DNA of 27,117 nt from Candidatus Woesearchaeota archaeon (GTDB taxonomy: Archaea > Nanobdellota > Nanobdellia > Woesearchaeales > WJKL01), in the NCBI GenBank assembly GCA_014729145.1, contig WJKL01000010.1, positions 1 through 27,117 of the forward strand, written 5' to 3'. Each line of letters begins with the position of its first letter. Position 1 is the first letter of the stretch. Made by a program: the position numbers and the translations under genes. Below the pieces are notes generated by a model. That model did not search any database, was not told the DNA's origin, and saw only the letters and a list, made by a program, of their open reading frames with translations. Below are positions 7,224 to 14,043 of the stretch, in pieces.

Positions 7224-7763
7224 ATGACAGAGCTTATTGTTAAAAGAGAGGGCTCTAATTCTGACAAAGTGTCAGAAGTAGGGCAAAAGATAAAGCTTGC
7301 TGTTGATGAGATTCATGGGGAGTTTGAAGATCATCTTCTTGCAATAAATGAAAACACATCAGAAATACAGTCTAATTATGAATTTTCTTGTGAATTAGAC
7401 AACAAGATAACCAAATTAAATGAAAGGATAGATGAGATATACTCAATTCTTGGAAAATTAACAGGAAAAAAAATAAAGAAAATTTCCAGATATGAAGATA
7501 TAGATCCTTTAACAACAATGGAAAAAAATGTTTTCCTTAACCTGTACACAGAAGAAAAGCCTGTTAATTATGCAGAGCTTGCAAAAAAGATTAATATGTC
7601 TATTTCTTTGACAAGACAGTACATCACAAATCTGCTTGAAAAAGGCATACCTGTTCAAAAGAAATATATCAAGCAAAGACCTTATATTTATCTTGATCCA
7701 AAATTCAGGAATCTGCAGGCAAAGAAAAATATCTTAAAGATAGAGCAAAAAATTCTATCTTAA
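7224..7763 (+). CDS. coiled-coil winged-helix DNA-binding protein (second)
   Basis: 179 residues. N-terminal half (about 10-80) is an acidic helical coiled coil ending in LNERIDEIYSILGKL. Residues 95-165 form a MarR/TrmB-like winged helix: LTTMEKNVFLNLYTEEKPVNYAELAKKINMS, then SLTRQYITNLLEKGIPVQKK as helix-turn-helix and PYIYLDP as the wing. Start at the ATG at 7224, preceded by a GGGGGTG ribosome site at 7212-7218 and a TATA-like ATATTTAAA around 7178-7188, so unlike its neighbour it seems to have a short leader. It is followed by T-tracts (about 7775-7800). Probably a transcription factor with unknown targets; the shared layout with the 6550 gene suggests an old duplication. Confidence 0.82.
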   Translation: MTELIVKREGSNSDKVSEVGQKIKLAVDEIHGEFEDHLLAINENTSEIQSNYEFSCELDNKITKLNERIDEIYSILGKLTGKKIKKISRYEDIDPLTTMEKNVFLNLYTEEKPVNYAELAKKINMSISLTRQYITNLLEKGIPVQKKYIKQRPYIYLDPKFRNLQAKKNILKIEQKILS

Positions 7764-8033
7764 ATCCAACTAAAATTTTTAATTTTTTATTAAATCTTTT
7801 ATTCTATATAATATTTAGTCTTTGATTAAAACTTTTAGGCTTTTTTTATTTTTTCAAAAAATTAAAATTATCATTTTTTTTGAAAAAAAACAAAGTATAT
7901 TTGAAACAAAAATCTACTTTTCTGATTAAAATCAAAGAATTGATAGAATTACTAAAATTATAACCATCCAAATGTGGCCTAAAAAGCACAAATATAACCA
8001 TTTAATGCCTTTTTTACGTTTTATATAGGAAAA

Positions 8034-8061
8034 ATTACGTTTAATGTATATTAGACGTCAT
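8034..8061. other. dif: dif-like Xer recombination site (candidate)
   Basis: 28 bp with the 11-6-11 layout of a Xer site: left arm ATTACGTTTAA (8034-8044), centre TGTATA (8045-8050), right arm TTAGACGTCAT (8051-8061). The right arm reversed pairs with the left at 9 of 11 positions. The inner 12 bases, TAATGTATATTA, are the same as the core of E. coli dif as I remember it. It lies about 430 bp upstream of the xer gene. Known: XerC/D or XerA resolve chromosome dimers at dif. Inference: this is the site used by the neighbouring recombinase. Confidence 0.5.
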
Positions 8062-8175
8062 TTTTGAATGTTATTTAGAAAATTCCAAAATTTCTTAAAA
8101 ATCAACAAAAAATCAACAAAAATAATGCCTACCTTTTTGATCAAAATTTATGCACTAAAACATTTAAGCAAAAAC

Positions 8176-8212
8176 TAAAAGTTTTATAAGTACATTTTGA
8201 TTAAAACTTTTA
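8176..8212. repeat. perfect 11-bp inverted repeat
   Basis: TAAAAGTTTTA (8176-8186) and TAAAACTTTTA (8202-8212) are exact reverse complements with a 15-base spacer. The same word occurs at 7827-7837 inside a longer shared GATTAAAACTTTTA(G/A)GC, so copies lie on both sides of the dif-like site. Could be a hairpin or a protein site. Confidence 0.45.
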
Positions 8213-8448
8213 AGCACAATTCAAAATTTTAAAAAAAATTCAAAAAATCAAAAATAAAGATTATAATTTCATATGGACAAAAGATTAGTTTCAGTTTTGA
8301 TTTAGGTATGATTTTTAGGTAATAGCAGGTTTTTCTGTTTATGAAAAACTTGCAGCAATATTTTTTTCATGCCATGCTGTAATCTTTGGAATTTCTATAG
8401 TGGCTTTGAAAAAACTTTTAAAAAATAAATTTACATATTATCAAAAAG

Positions 8449-8457
8449 TTTTTATAG
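8449..8457 (+). promoter_or_regulatory. TATA box of xer
   Basis: TTTTTATAG at 8449-8457 would place transcription start near 8478-8480, a few bases before a GAGG at 8482-8485. This bears on the unusual start of the recombinase gene. Confidence 0.4.
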
Positions 8458-8493
8458 AAAGTACGCTTAATAATAAAAAAAGAGGCAATAAAA

Positions 8494-9324
8494 ATTCTAA
8501 AAAAACTAGAGGCCGAATTAAAATTAAGAGGATTTTCAGAAAAAACAGTTTCTGCCTATTTATATCATAACCAAAAATTTTTAGATTTCATAAAAAAACA
8601 ACCAGATGAAATTCAAGAAGACGATATAAAATCTTTTATAGCATATTTAATGTCTGATAAAAATCTAAAGCCTTCTTCAGTTAATTTAGCACTATGTAGC
8701 TTAAGATTTTTTTATCAAGAAGTTCTTGAAAAAGAGATTTTCAACAAAATAAAATCTCCAAAATTAGAAAAAAAGCTGCCAACTGTTTTAACAAAAGATG
8801 AAGTCAGAGCATTATTAGCTGCAACAAAAAACAAAAAACACCATTTATTGATTGAGATGCTTTACTCAGCTGGATTGAGAGCATCTGAAGCAGTCAGTTT
8901 AAAAGTAAATGATCTAGATTTAACAGAAAGAATTGGAAGGGTCATCTCAGGAAAAGGAAAAAAAGACAGATTGATCATTTTATCAAACAATTTAGTTGAG
9001 CATATTGAAAAATATCTAAAGAAAAGAGAGAAAAAAGGCTATAAAAGTGAGTTTTTATTCCATGTTAAAGATCCAAACAAACATTTAAGCGTAAGACAAG
9101 CTCAAAAGATTATCCAAAAAACAGCTAAAAAAGCCGGAATCAACAAAAGAGTGTTCTGCCATGCATTAAGAAGCTCCTTTGCAACACATCTACTGGAATC
9201 TGGTGTAGATATAAGGATCATCCAAGAACTTCTAGGCCATGCTAATCTTCAGACTACACAGCGTTATACACAAGTTTCAACAGAAGAGATAAAGAAAGTA
9301 AAATCACCTTTGGATAATCTCTAG
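8494..9324 (+). CDS. xerA: Xer-type tyrosine recombinase (XerA), non-canonical start
   Basis: About 276 residues with both domains of a Xer/phage integrase. The N-terminal SAM-like core-binding domain begins LKLRGFSEKTVSAYLYH. The catalytic domain has all six residues: Arg in LYSAGLRASEA, Lys in GKGKKDR, His and Arg in HALRSSF, His in LLGHANLQTT and Tyr in QRYTQVS (R129, K154 or K156, H223, R226, H249, Y258 counted from 8494). The first ATG in frame is 8650 and would delete half the N-terminal domain. No ATG, GTG or TTG exists between the in-frame stop at 8455 and 8650. I place the start at ATT 8494, eight bases after GAGG; ATA at 8470, 8473 or 8488 are alternatives. The stop codon overlaps that of the convergent HPr gene (CTAG). 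Role: chromosome dimer resolution, by family. Confidence 0.9.
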   Translation: MLKKLEAELKLRGFSEKTVSAYLYHNQKFLDFIKKQPDEIQEDDIKSFIAYLMSDKNLKPSSVNLALCSLRFFYQEVLEKEIFNKIKSPKLEKKLPTVLTKDEVRALLAATKNKKHHLLIEMLYSAGLRASEAVSLKVNDLDLTERIGRVISGKGKKDRLIILSNNLVEHIEKYLKKREKKGYKSEFLFHVKDPNKHLSVRQAQKIIQKTAKKAGINKRVFCHALRSSFATHLLESGVDIRIIQELLGHANLQTTQRYTQVSTEEIKKVKSPLDNL

Positions 9325-9905
9325 TCACCTAAACCAAAATTATCCTGAAATAATTCTTTCATGGCATCAAGGGATTTTTCGGCATCATTTCCATTACTTA
9401 CCATCATAACCCTTTTTTTATAACTTAAACCAGAGCTCATAACATCTATAACTCGTTTTACATTAAATTCAACATCCTCAAAACTTGAAATTTCTGCATA
9501 TTTTCCCATAAACATTGAACTTTCATATTTGTTAGCTTTCTCAGCAATGACACTTGCAGGACTTAGATGAATCCCCCTTTTATGAGTCACAGGAAGAACA
9601 ACCGCATATCTGTCTTTGCCAATTTCTTTAATAACATAATCTGTCAGATCTTTAGGTTTACATTCAGAAATATCTTTTTCATAGCTTTCATCAACTTCAT
9701 TGTTAAAATACTTGTCCCTGTTTGTCTCCTGCTCTGCTGTGCCTATAAGCATTTCATGGTCTATAGATGTATCTACAGTTGCCTCTTCATCAGGACATTC
9801 AACTTTTTGAGGATCTTTATCAGAATCCTCAACCTCTGGGCAGTCCATTATTTTGGAATAAAGGCTTCCTTCCTCCGCATGTCTAGCTAATTCTTCTGGA
9901 TTCAT
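9321..9905 (-). CDS. HPr-family phosphocarrier domain protein with acidic N-terminal extension
   Basis: 194 residues from the ATG at 9905 (a TTG two codons upstream also opens the frame). Residues 1-95 are acidic, low in structure and unlike anything I know. Residues about 98-192 read as an HPr domain: strand YAVVLPVTH, then RGIHLSPASVIAEKANKY, the GLHxRPA phospho-histidine motif with His113 followed by Pro116-Ala117, then VKRVIDVMSSG and VMMVSNGNDAEKSLDAMKELF (the G-x-D-E-x-x-A-x-x-x-L helix). The regulatory Ser46 position appears to be Arg151. HPr passes phosphate from PEP via Enzyme I to sugar permeases in bacteria and is uncommon in archaea. No Enzyme I or EII gene is in the window, so the phosphoryl donor and role are unknown. 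Predicted cytoplasmic. Convergent with xerA, stops overlapping. Confidence 0.75.
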   Translation of the reverse strand: MNPEELARHAEEGSLYSKIMDCPEVEDSDKDPQKVECPDEEATVDTSIDHEMLIGTAEQETNRDKYFNNEVDESYEKDISECKPKDLTDYVIKEIGKDRYAVVLPVTHKRGIHLSPASVIAEKANKYESSMFMGKYAEISSFEDVEFNVKRVIDVMSSGLSYKKRVMMVSNGNDAEKSLDAMKELFQDNFGLGD

Positions 9906-10041
9906 TTTCAATGTTAAAATTTCAGAAACTGCCTGGAAATTAAAAAAATTTACAAGGCAAGTTTACTATATGTTATATATGTTTTATTTAAAATACCTTA
10001 TTTATAAATCTTATGCTTTTTAAAATTATCTCGACGAGAAC

Positions 10042-10057
10042 ATACTACATATAGTAT
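10042..10057. other. short hairpin downstream of the PAC2 gene
   Basis: ATACTA (10042-10047) and TAGTAT (10052-10057) pair exactly around CATA, 15 bases beyond the stop of the leftward PAC2 gene. It may mark the 3' end of that transcript; there is no clean T-tract, so the role is uncertain. Confidence 0.3.
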
Positions 10058-10071
10058 ACAAAAACCTGATT

Positions 10072-10785
10072 TCAGCCTACATAGCTGAGTTTTTTCTTTT
10101 TCTGCTCTTTGGAAAGGCCTTTGCTTTTCTTCATCAGTTCTTTTAATTTGTCTTCAAACTTCTCAGCCTGCTTAAGTAGGGGCTTTGGGTCAACTTTCAA
10201 TCCCAGATAGCTGTCTACAACCTTGATAACTTCAGCAGATGCTTTTGAATCAGGCAGTTTGCTGTGGGTTTCAGCAAAAATACTTGTTATCGGCCTGTTT
10301 TTTTCTGATTTAAGCAGCATAATTCCTGTTGTTCCCATTATGATCCCTTCTTTCAGCTGCTCGCATCCTGCATCTTCAAGTTTCTTAGCTTTTTTCTTGT
10401 CTGAGCTGTAAAAATAAGTTTTTGCTTCAGCTGCCTGTTCAGGGCTTCCAATGCCTTCCAGGCTTATTATTTCCTTGGCATTAAGCTGTTCAGCGATCTT
10501 AACAACAGCATTGGTTATCTTCCATTCCAATCCAGATATCCCTGTAACTCCATGAACTATTACAATATTATGTTTTTTGTTATAAAATATCCCGATAGGG
10601 TCAACAACTTTTCCTTCATGCACTGCGACCATAGGAGGAAGCTCTTCAAGCCACAAGCTCCCAATCTGTTCTGTATCAAGATGATCAATCAAAAATTCAG
10701 AAGCGATTGTTCCAACCAGACCAAACCCAGGAAAACCTTCAATCAATATGGGGTTTTTTGGTTTCTTTTTTAATTTTATTTCCAT
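10072..10785 (-). CDS. PAC2-family protein (archaeal proteasome-assembly chaperone homologue)
   Basis: 237 residues. The N-terminus PILIEGFPGFGLVGTIASEFLIDHL (about 12-36) is the PAC2 hallmark (EGxPGxGxVGxxAxxxLI), followed by PPMVAVHEGKV and NIVIVHGVTGISG, and GIGSPEQ later. Archaeal PAC2 proteins such as PbaA/PbaB resemble the eukaryotic 20S proteasome assembly chaperones. The C-terminus is a Lys-rich helix ending SYVG; the other PAC2 protein in this window ends SYIG. The gene stands alone, transcribed leftward from the 136-bp gap it shares with the rightward membrane-protein genes. Which of the two paralogues acts on the proteasome cannot be told from sequence. Confidence 0.93.
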   Translation of the reverse strand: MEIKLKKKPKNPILIEGFPGFGLVGTIASEFLIDHLDTEQIGSLWLEELPPMVAVHEGKVVDPIGIFYNKKHNIVIVHGVTGISGLEWKITNAVVKIAEQLNAKEIISLEGIGSPEQAAEAKTYFYSSDKKKAKKLEDAGCEQLKEGIIMGTTGIMLLKSEKNRPITSIFAETHSKLPDSKASAEVIKVVDSYLGLKVDPKPLLKQAEKFEDKLKELMKKSKGLSKEQKKKKLSYVG

Positions 10786-10888
10786 ATATTAACACCTCTT
10801 TGATTAATCTAATTATTATTCTCCTTTATTTAAATTTTTTTATTATATTTTTTAAAACAAATTAAAGCCATACAATTCCATGGCAAAG

Positions 10889-10896
10889 TTTATATA
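10889..10896 (+). promoter_or_regulatory. TATA box of the two-gene membrane protein operon
   Basis: TTTATATA is centred about 30 nt before the ATG at 10922, consistent with a leaderless or nearly leaderless mRNA. Confidence 0.55.
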
Positions 10897-10921
10897 CTAG
10901 TTTTTTCAATTCTCATAAAAG

Positions 10922-11221
10922 ATGACTAAGTTAATCAAACATTCAAGAAAAGACAGATTTTTTGCTTTATTGTCTTATCTCTTTGTTTTATTCTTGATCC
11001 CTTTGTTTGCAAAAAAAGACAACAAATGGATTCATCAGCACGCAAAACAGGGCTTTGTTTTATTTTTGGCAGGATTATTGATCTGGATCCCTCTTCTTGG
11101 ATGGATATGGGGTTTGTATCTTTTTGTATGCTGGATAATTATCATCATCAAAGTGATTAAAGGAGCTCCTTTTTGGAAAATTCCGATTATAGGGGCTGTT
11201 TCAGAAAAAATACATATCTAA
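10922..11221 (+). CDS. small membrane protein (99 aa, DUF4870-like layout)
   Basis: 99 residues with three hydrophobic helices (about 14-30, 46-64, 66-80). The loop between the first and second reads KWIHQHAKQGFVLF, similar to the H-x-K-Q-A segment of the DUF4870/Tic20-like small membrane proteins; I hold that family link loosely. Start at the ATG at 10922, about 26-33 nt after a TATA box. Its TAA stop (11219-11221) is part of the AAGGAGG ribosome site of the next gene, so the two are translationally coupled. Function unknown. Confidence 0.75.
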   Translation: MTKLIKHSRKDRFFALLSYLFVLFLIPLFAKKDNKWIHQHAKQGFVLFLAGLLIWIPLLGWIWGLYLFVCWIIIIIKVIKGAPFWKIPIIGAVSEKIHI

Positions 11222-11235
11222 GGAGGAATATTAAA

Positions 11236-11799
11236 ATGACAAAACAAACAGAAGATTTTGGAGAATCCCTTAAACAAGGGTTAAAGTATCCATGGAACAA
11301 AGCATCAAGACTTTGGAATATATTATGGTTGATAGTGCCGATATTTGGTTGGTTTGCGTTGATTGGTTACGGAAAAAAGATAATCAGAGAGCTTATCTCT
11401 GGGAAAAGAAAAAAGATACCTATGTTTGGAAACCCATGGGTCAATTTCAAACAAGGAGTAATAGTAATAGTGATGTTTATCCCTACTATGATAGCTCTTG
11501 GAATCATCAACATGATACCTGTTGTAGGAGGAACACTCTATATGCTTATAAGCATATTCATACTTCCTTGGTTGACTATGAACTTCTTTATAGAAGAAAC
11601 ATTTTCTTCATTATGGGATGTAAGAAAGGCATTTGATATTGTATTTGGAAATGCCATGGAATATATCATAGCATATCTTAAAACACTGATCTACAGTGTG
11701 ATATATGGCTTGTTGAGCATAGTTCTGATAGGAATACCATGCTATACTTTTGGTTATTTCTATTTCCTTACAGAATTCTACAGCACATATAAAAAATAA
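11236..11799 (+). CDS. DUF4013 family membrane protein
   Basis: 187 residues from the ATG at 11236. An ATG further up at 11173 is in frame but lies inside the preceding gene; the strong AAGGAGG at 11220-11226, ten bases before 11236, decides the start. LKQGLKYPWNKASRLWNILWLIVPIFGWFALIGYGKKII at about 12-50 matches the DUF4013 opening (Y-P-x-x-x-x-x-x-L...GY...). Then IPMFGNPWVNFKQGVIV and four or five further hydrophobic helices. This is an integral membrane protein of unknown role common in archaea. Co-transcribed with the 99-aa membrane protein; its end is only 13 bases from the end of the convergent helicase gene. Confidence 0.85.
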   Translation: MTKQTEDFGESLKQGLKYPWNKASRLWNILWLIVPIFGWFALIGYGKKIIRELISGKRKKIPMFGNPWVNFKQGVIVIVMFIPTMIALGIINMIPVVGGTLYMLISIFILPWLTMNFFIEETFSSLWDVRKAFDIVFGNAMEYIIAYLKTLIYSVIYGLLSIVLIGIPCYTFGYFYFLTEFYSTYKK

Positions 11800-11812
11800 A
11801 TAGTTTTATTTT

Positions 11813-12478
11813 TTATTTTATTTCTATTTTTTCTCCGTCATAGACGCCTTTATGCAGTTTTACAGGCCTCCAGTTGTCTATGATCAGGTTTGCATCCAGC
11901 CACTCACTTAATTCTTTTGGATTACCGATTGTCGCTGACAACCCAATTAATTGTATTTTGTTTTCCAACAGCTCCCTTAATATTGTTATCAATATCTCCA
12001 GAGTAGGCCCCCTTCCTGGAGAATCCATTAGGTGAATTTCGTCTATGATCACTGTTCCCACTTTTCCCAGCCAAGGAGCATGGTGTCTTATCAAAGAATC
12101 CAGTTTTTCTGCAGTACACACTATCAAATCATACTGCTCTAGATAAGGATCAGCAGAATCCAAATCTCCAATTGACAAAGCTACCTTAATATAAAGCCCG
12201 TATTTTTTCTTGAATTCCTTGAATTTTTCATTAGCTAATGCTTTCAAAGGAACAATATAGATGGCTTTCTTTTTTTCATCTAAGATATTTTTAATCATGG
12301 CCATCTCTGCAACCAGGGTTTTACCAGAAGCAGTTGGCGTGCAAACCAACAGATTCTTTCTATCTAACAATCCTTTTTTGATAGCTTTCTCCTGACACGG
12401 CCTGAATTTATCTATATCCGGAACTAAAGAATTATATAATGGCCCAGGAATCTTATCTTTTACATCATCTAGTTTCAT
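11813..12478 (-). CDS. Hel308-like helicase, RecA domain 1 only (221 aa)
   Basis: Superfamily 2 helicase motifs in order: Q-motif region FRPCQEKAI (25-33), Walker A TPTASGKT (47-54), Ia VPLKALANEK (76-85), Ib TAEKLD (122-127), DEIH (146-149) and SAT (181-183). The similarity is to the Hel308/Ski2 branch (GKVGTVIIDEIHLM, WRPVKLHKGVYDGE). Hel308 proteins are about 700 residues; this one stops after the last strand of RecA domain 1, at the junction to domain 2. RecA2, winged-helix and ratchet domains are absent and only 13 bases separate its stop from the convergent DUF4013 gene. It has its own TATA box at 12501-12508. Alone it can bind ATP but should not translocate. Either half of a split helicase, a relic, or a stand-alone ATPase. 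Confidence 0.88.
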   Translation of the reverse strand: MKLDDVKDKIPGPLYNSLVPDIDKFRPCQEKAIKKGLLDRKNLLVCTPTASGKTLVAEMAMIKNILDEKKKAIYIVPLKALANEKFKEFKKKYGLYIKVALSIGDLDSADPYLEQYDLIVCTAEKLDSLIRHHAPWLGKVGTVIIDEIHLMDSPGRGPTLEILITILRELLENKIQLIGLSATIGNPKELSEWLDANLIIDNWRPVKLHKGVYDGEKIEIK

Positions 12479-12500
12479 TAATATTAAAAATTAAAGATTG

Positions 12501-12508
12501 TTTATAAA
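12501..12508 (-). promoter_or_regulatory. TATA box of the Hel308-like gene
   Basis: TTTATAAA is centred about 26 nt before the ATG at 12478 on the minus strand, so the helicase fragment has its own leaderless promoter and is not just the tail of the upstream operon. Confidence 0.6.
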
Positions 12509-12518
12509 TTTATTTCTG

Positions 12519-14042
12519 TTATTTGCCCTTAATCAAGCTTTTTCCAGTCATCTCTTTTGGCTTATCAATACCCATAATATCAAGGACAGTTGGAGCAACA
12601 TCTTTCTGACCCCCTCTTTTCAGCTTTGCTTTCTTAAGTTTTTCATCATCAGAGATGACAAAGAAATTAACAGGGTTGCATGAATGAGAGGGCTTTGGCT
12701 TGCCGTCTAGATATAATTTTTCTTCTGCGCTTCCGTGGTCTGCTGTCAACAAAACAACATAATCATTGTTCAGAGCAGAATCTATCACTTTTCCCTGACA
12801 TTCATCAACAACCTCAACACATTTTATTATTGCTTTTTTTACTGCAGAATGGCCTACAAGGTCACAGTTTGCAAAATTAAGCAGTATAAAATCAAATTTC
12901 TTTTTCTTTATCTGCTTCTCAGCCTCTTCTGCAATCTCATAAGCGCTCATCTCAGGCTTTTGATCATAAGAAGGCACTTTTGGAGATTGTATCATCTTTC
13001 TTTCCTCTCCTTTGTTTGGTTTTTCATCCTGACCATTAAAAAAATAAGTTACATGTGCATATTTTTCAGTCTCTGCTAATCTTAACTGCTTTAGTCCTTT
13101 CTTTCCCAGCACCTCTCCCAGATCTTTCTTAATATCTTCTTCCTCAAAAACAGAAATACTTTCAAATCTATCATCATAAGGAGCAAAAGGAACAAATTTT
13201 ATCTTTGGAATTTTCTTTCTTTTAAACTTGTTAAATTTTTTGTTATACAAAGCATGGCTCAGCTGTCTTGGCCTGTCTGTCCTGAAATTAAAGAATATAA
13301 CTCCATCACCATCTTCAATAAGCCCTTCTTTATCTACAACAGTCGGCTTGATATAATAATCAGTCTTTTCTCCTCTTTTATATGCATTATCCACAGCTTT
13401 TTCAGCATTCTCAGCATCAAAACCTTTGCCGTCAACAAGCAGATCATAAGCCTTTTTTGTTCTCTTCCAGTTATTGTCTCTGTCCATTGAATAATATCTT
13501 CCAACTACAGTTGCAATCTTCCCGCCTTTATTTTTTATCTGCTTGATATATTTCTTTGCTGATTTTTCAGGAACATCTCTTCCGTCTGCAAAAAAGTGAA
13601 TATAAACATTTTCTATTTTTTTTTTCTTTGCCATCTCCAGCAGAGCAAACAGATGTTTTACATGAGCATGAACTCCTTCGTCAGAACAAAGCCCTATCAG
13701 ATGTAGTTTGCTGTCTTTTTTCTTTACAAAGTCAATTACCTTTTCTAATCTCTTGTTCTTAAAAAAACTCTTGTCTTTTATCGCTTTGTTTATCTTTGAA
13801 TACAGCTGCCATACAATCCTTCCAGCACCCATATGCAGATGCCCAACTTCAGAATTCCCCTGGCTTCCTTCTGGCAGCCCGACTGCCTCTCCAGAAGCTT
13901 TGTTCAATGTATGAGGGTATTTTTTCTTAAGGTTTTCAAAAACAGGAGTTTTAGCTTGTTTAATATAATTCCCTTTTCTTTTCTTGGAAAAACCCCATCC
14001 ATCTGCAATTAAAAGAATAACCTTATTCTTGGTTTTAACCAT
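12519..14042 (-). CDS. gpmI: 2,3-bisphosphoglycerate-independent phosphoglycerate mutase
   Basis: 507 residues, the usual length of bacterial-type iPGM. Interconverts 3- and 2-phosphoglycerate in glycolysis/gluconeogenesis in the cytoplasm. Seen: metal-binding Asp14 in IADGWGF, the phospho-Ser64 in QGNSEVGHLHMGAG, HVKHLFALL and FADGRDVPEKSA in the transferase insert, FRTDRPRQL, and at the C-terminus ANCDLVGHS, TADHGSAEE and PSHSCNPVNF with the metal ligands. Many archaea use the shorter ApgM; this one is the GpmI type. Start: ATG at 14042, one base after the enolase stop; an ATG at 14072 lies inside eno and would add ten atypical residues. A GGGGGCC precedes it. Directly follows enolase, the next enzyme of the pathway. 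Confidence 0.96.
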   Translation of the reverse strand: MVKTKNKVILLIADGWGFSKKRKGNYIKQAKTPVFENLKKKYPHTLNKASGEAVGLPEGSQGNSEVGHLHMGAGRIVWQLYSKINKAIKDKSFFKNKRLEKVIDFVKKKDSKLHLIGLCSDEGVHAHVKHLFALLEMAKKKKIENVYIHFFADGRDVPEKSAKKYIKQIKNKGGKIATVVGRYYSMDRDNNWKRTKKAYDLLVDGKGFDAENAEKAVDNAYKRGEKTDYYIKPTVVDKEGLIEDGDGVIFFNFRTDRPRQLSHALYNKKFNKFKRKKIPKIKFVPFAPYDDRFESISVFEEEDIKKDLGEVLGKKGLKQLRLAETEKYAHVTYFFNGQDEKPNKGEERKMIQSPKVPSYDQKPEMSAYEIAEEAEKQIKKKKFDFILLNFANCDLVGHSAVKKAIIKCVEVVDECQGKVIDSALNNDYVVLLTADHGSAEEKLYLDGKPKPSHSCNPVNFFVISDDEKLKKAKLKRGGQKDVAPTVLDIMGIDKPKEMTGKSLIKGK

Positions 14043-14043
14043 C

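Larger units (their letters stand above)
7764..8493. other. 730-bp AT-rich non-coding region upstream of xer
   Basis: No open frame of note on either strand. Contents: T-tracts after the 7224 gene, a TAAAACTTTTA word three times (7827, 8176 inverted, 8202), a short tandem AAAATCAAC (about 8098-8120), the dif-like site at 8034-8061 and, at the right end, the TATA box of xer. Base composition is more extreme than in the other gaps. It could hold a recombination site, an origin-like element or simply diverged DNA. Confidence 0.6.

Noticed and set aside
5461..8493. Chromosomal replication origin
   Set aside because: The gaps are AT-rich with repeats at a strand switch, but I see no Orc1/Cdc6 gene and no ORB-like element, and the dif-like site argues for the terminus instead.
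8650..9324. xer as a truncated integrase of a mobile element
   Set aside because: Coding sequence for the N-terminal domain continues upstream of 8650, all catalytic residues are present, and there are no attachment-site repeats or cargo genes.
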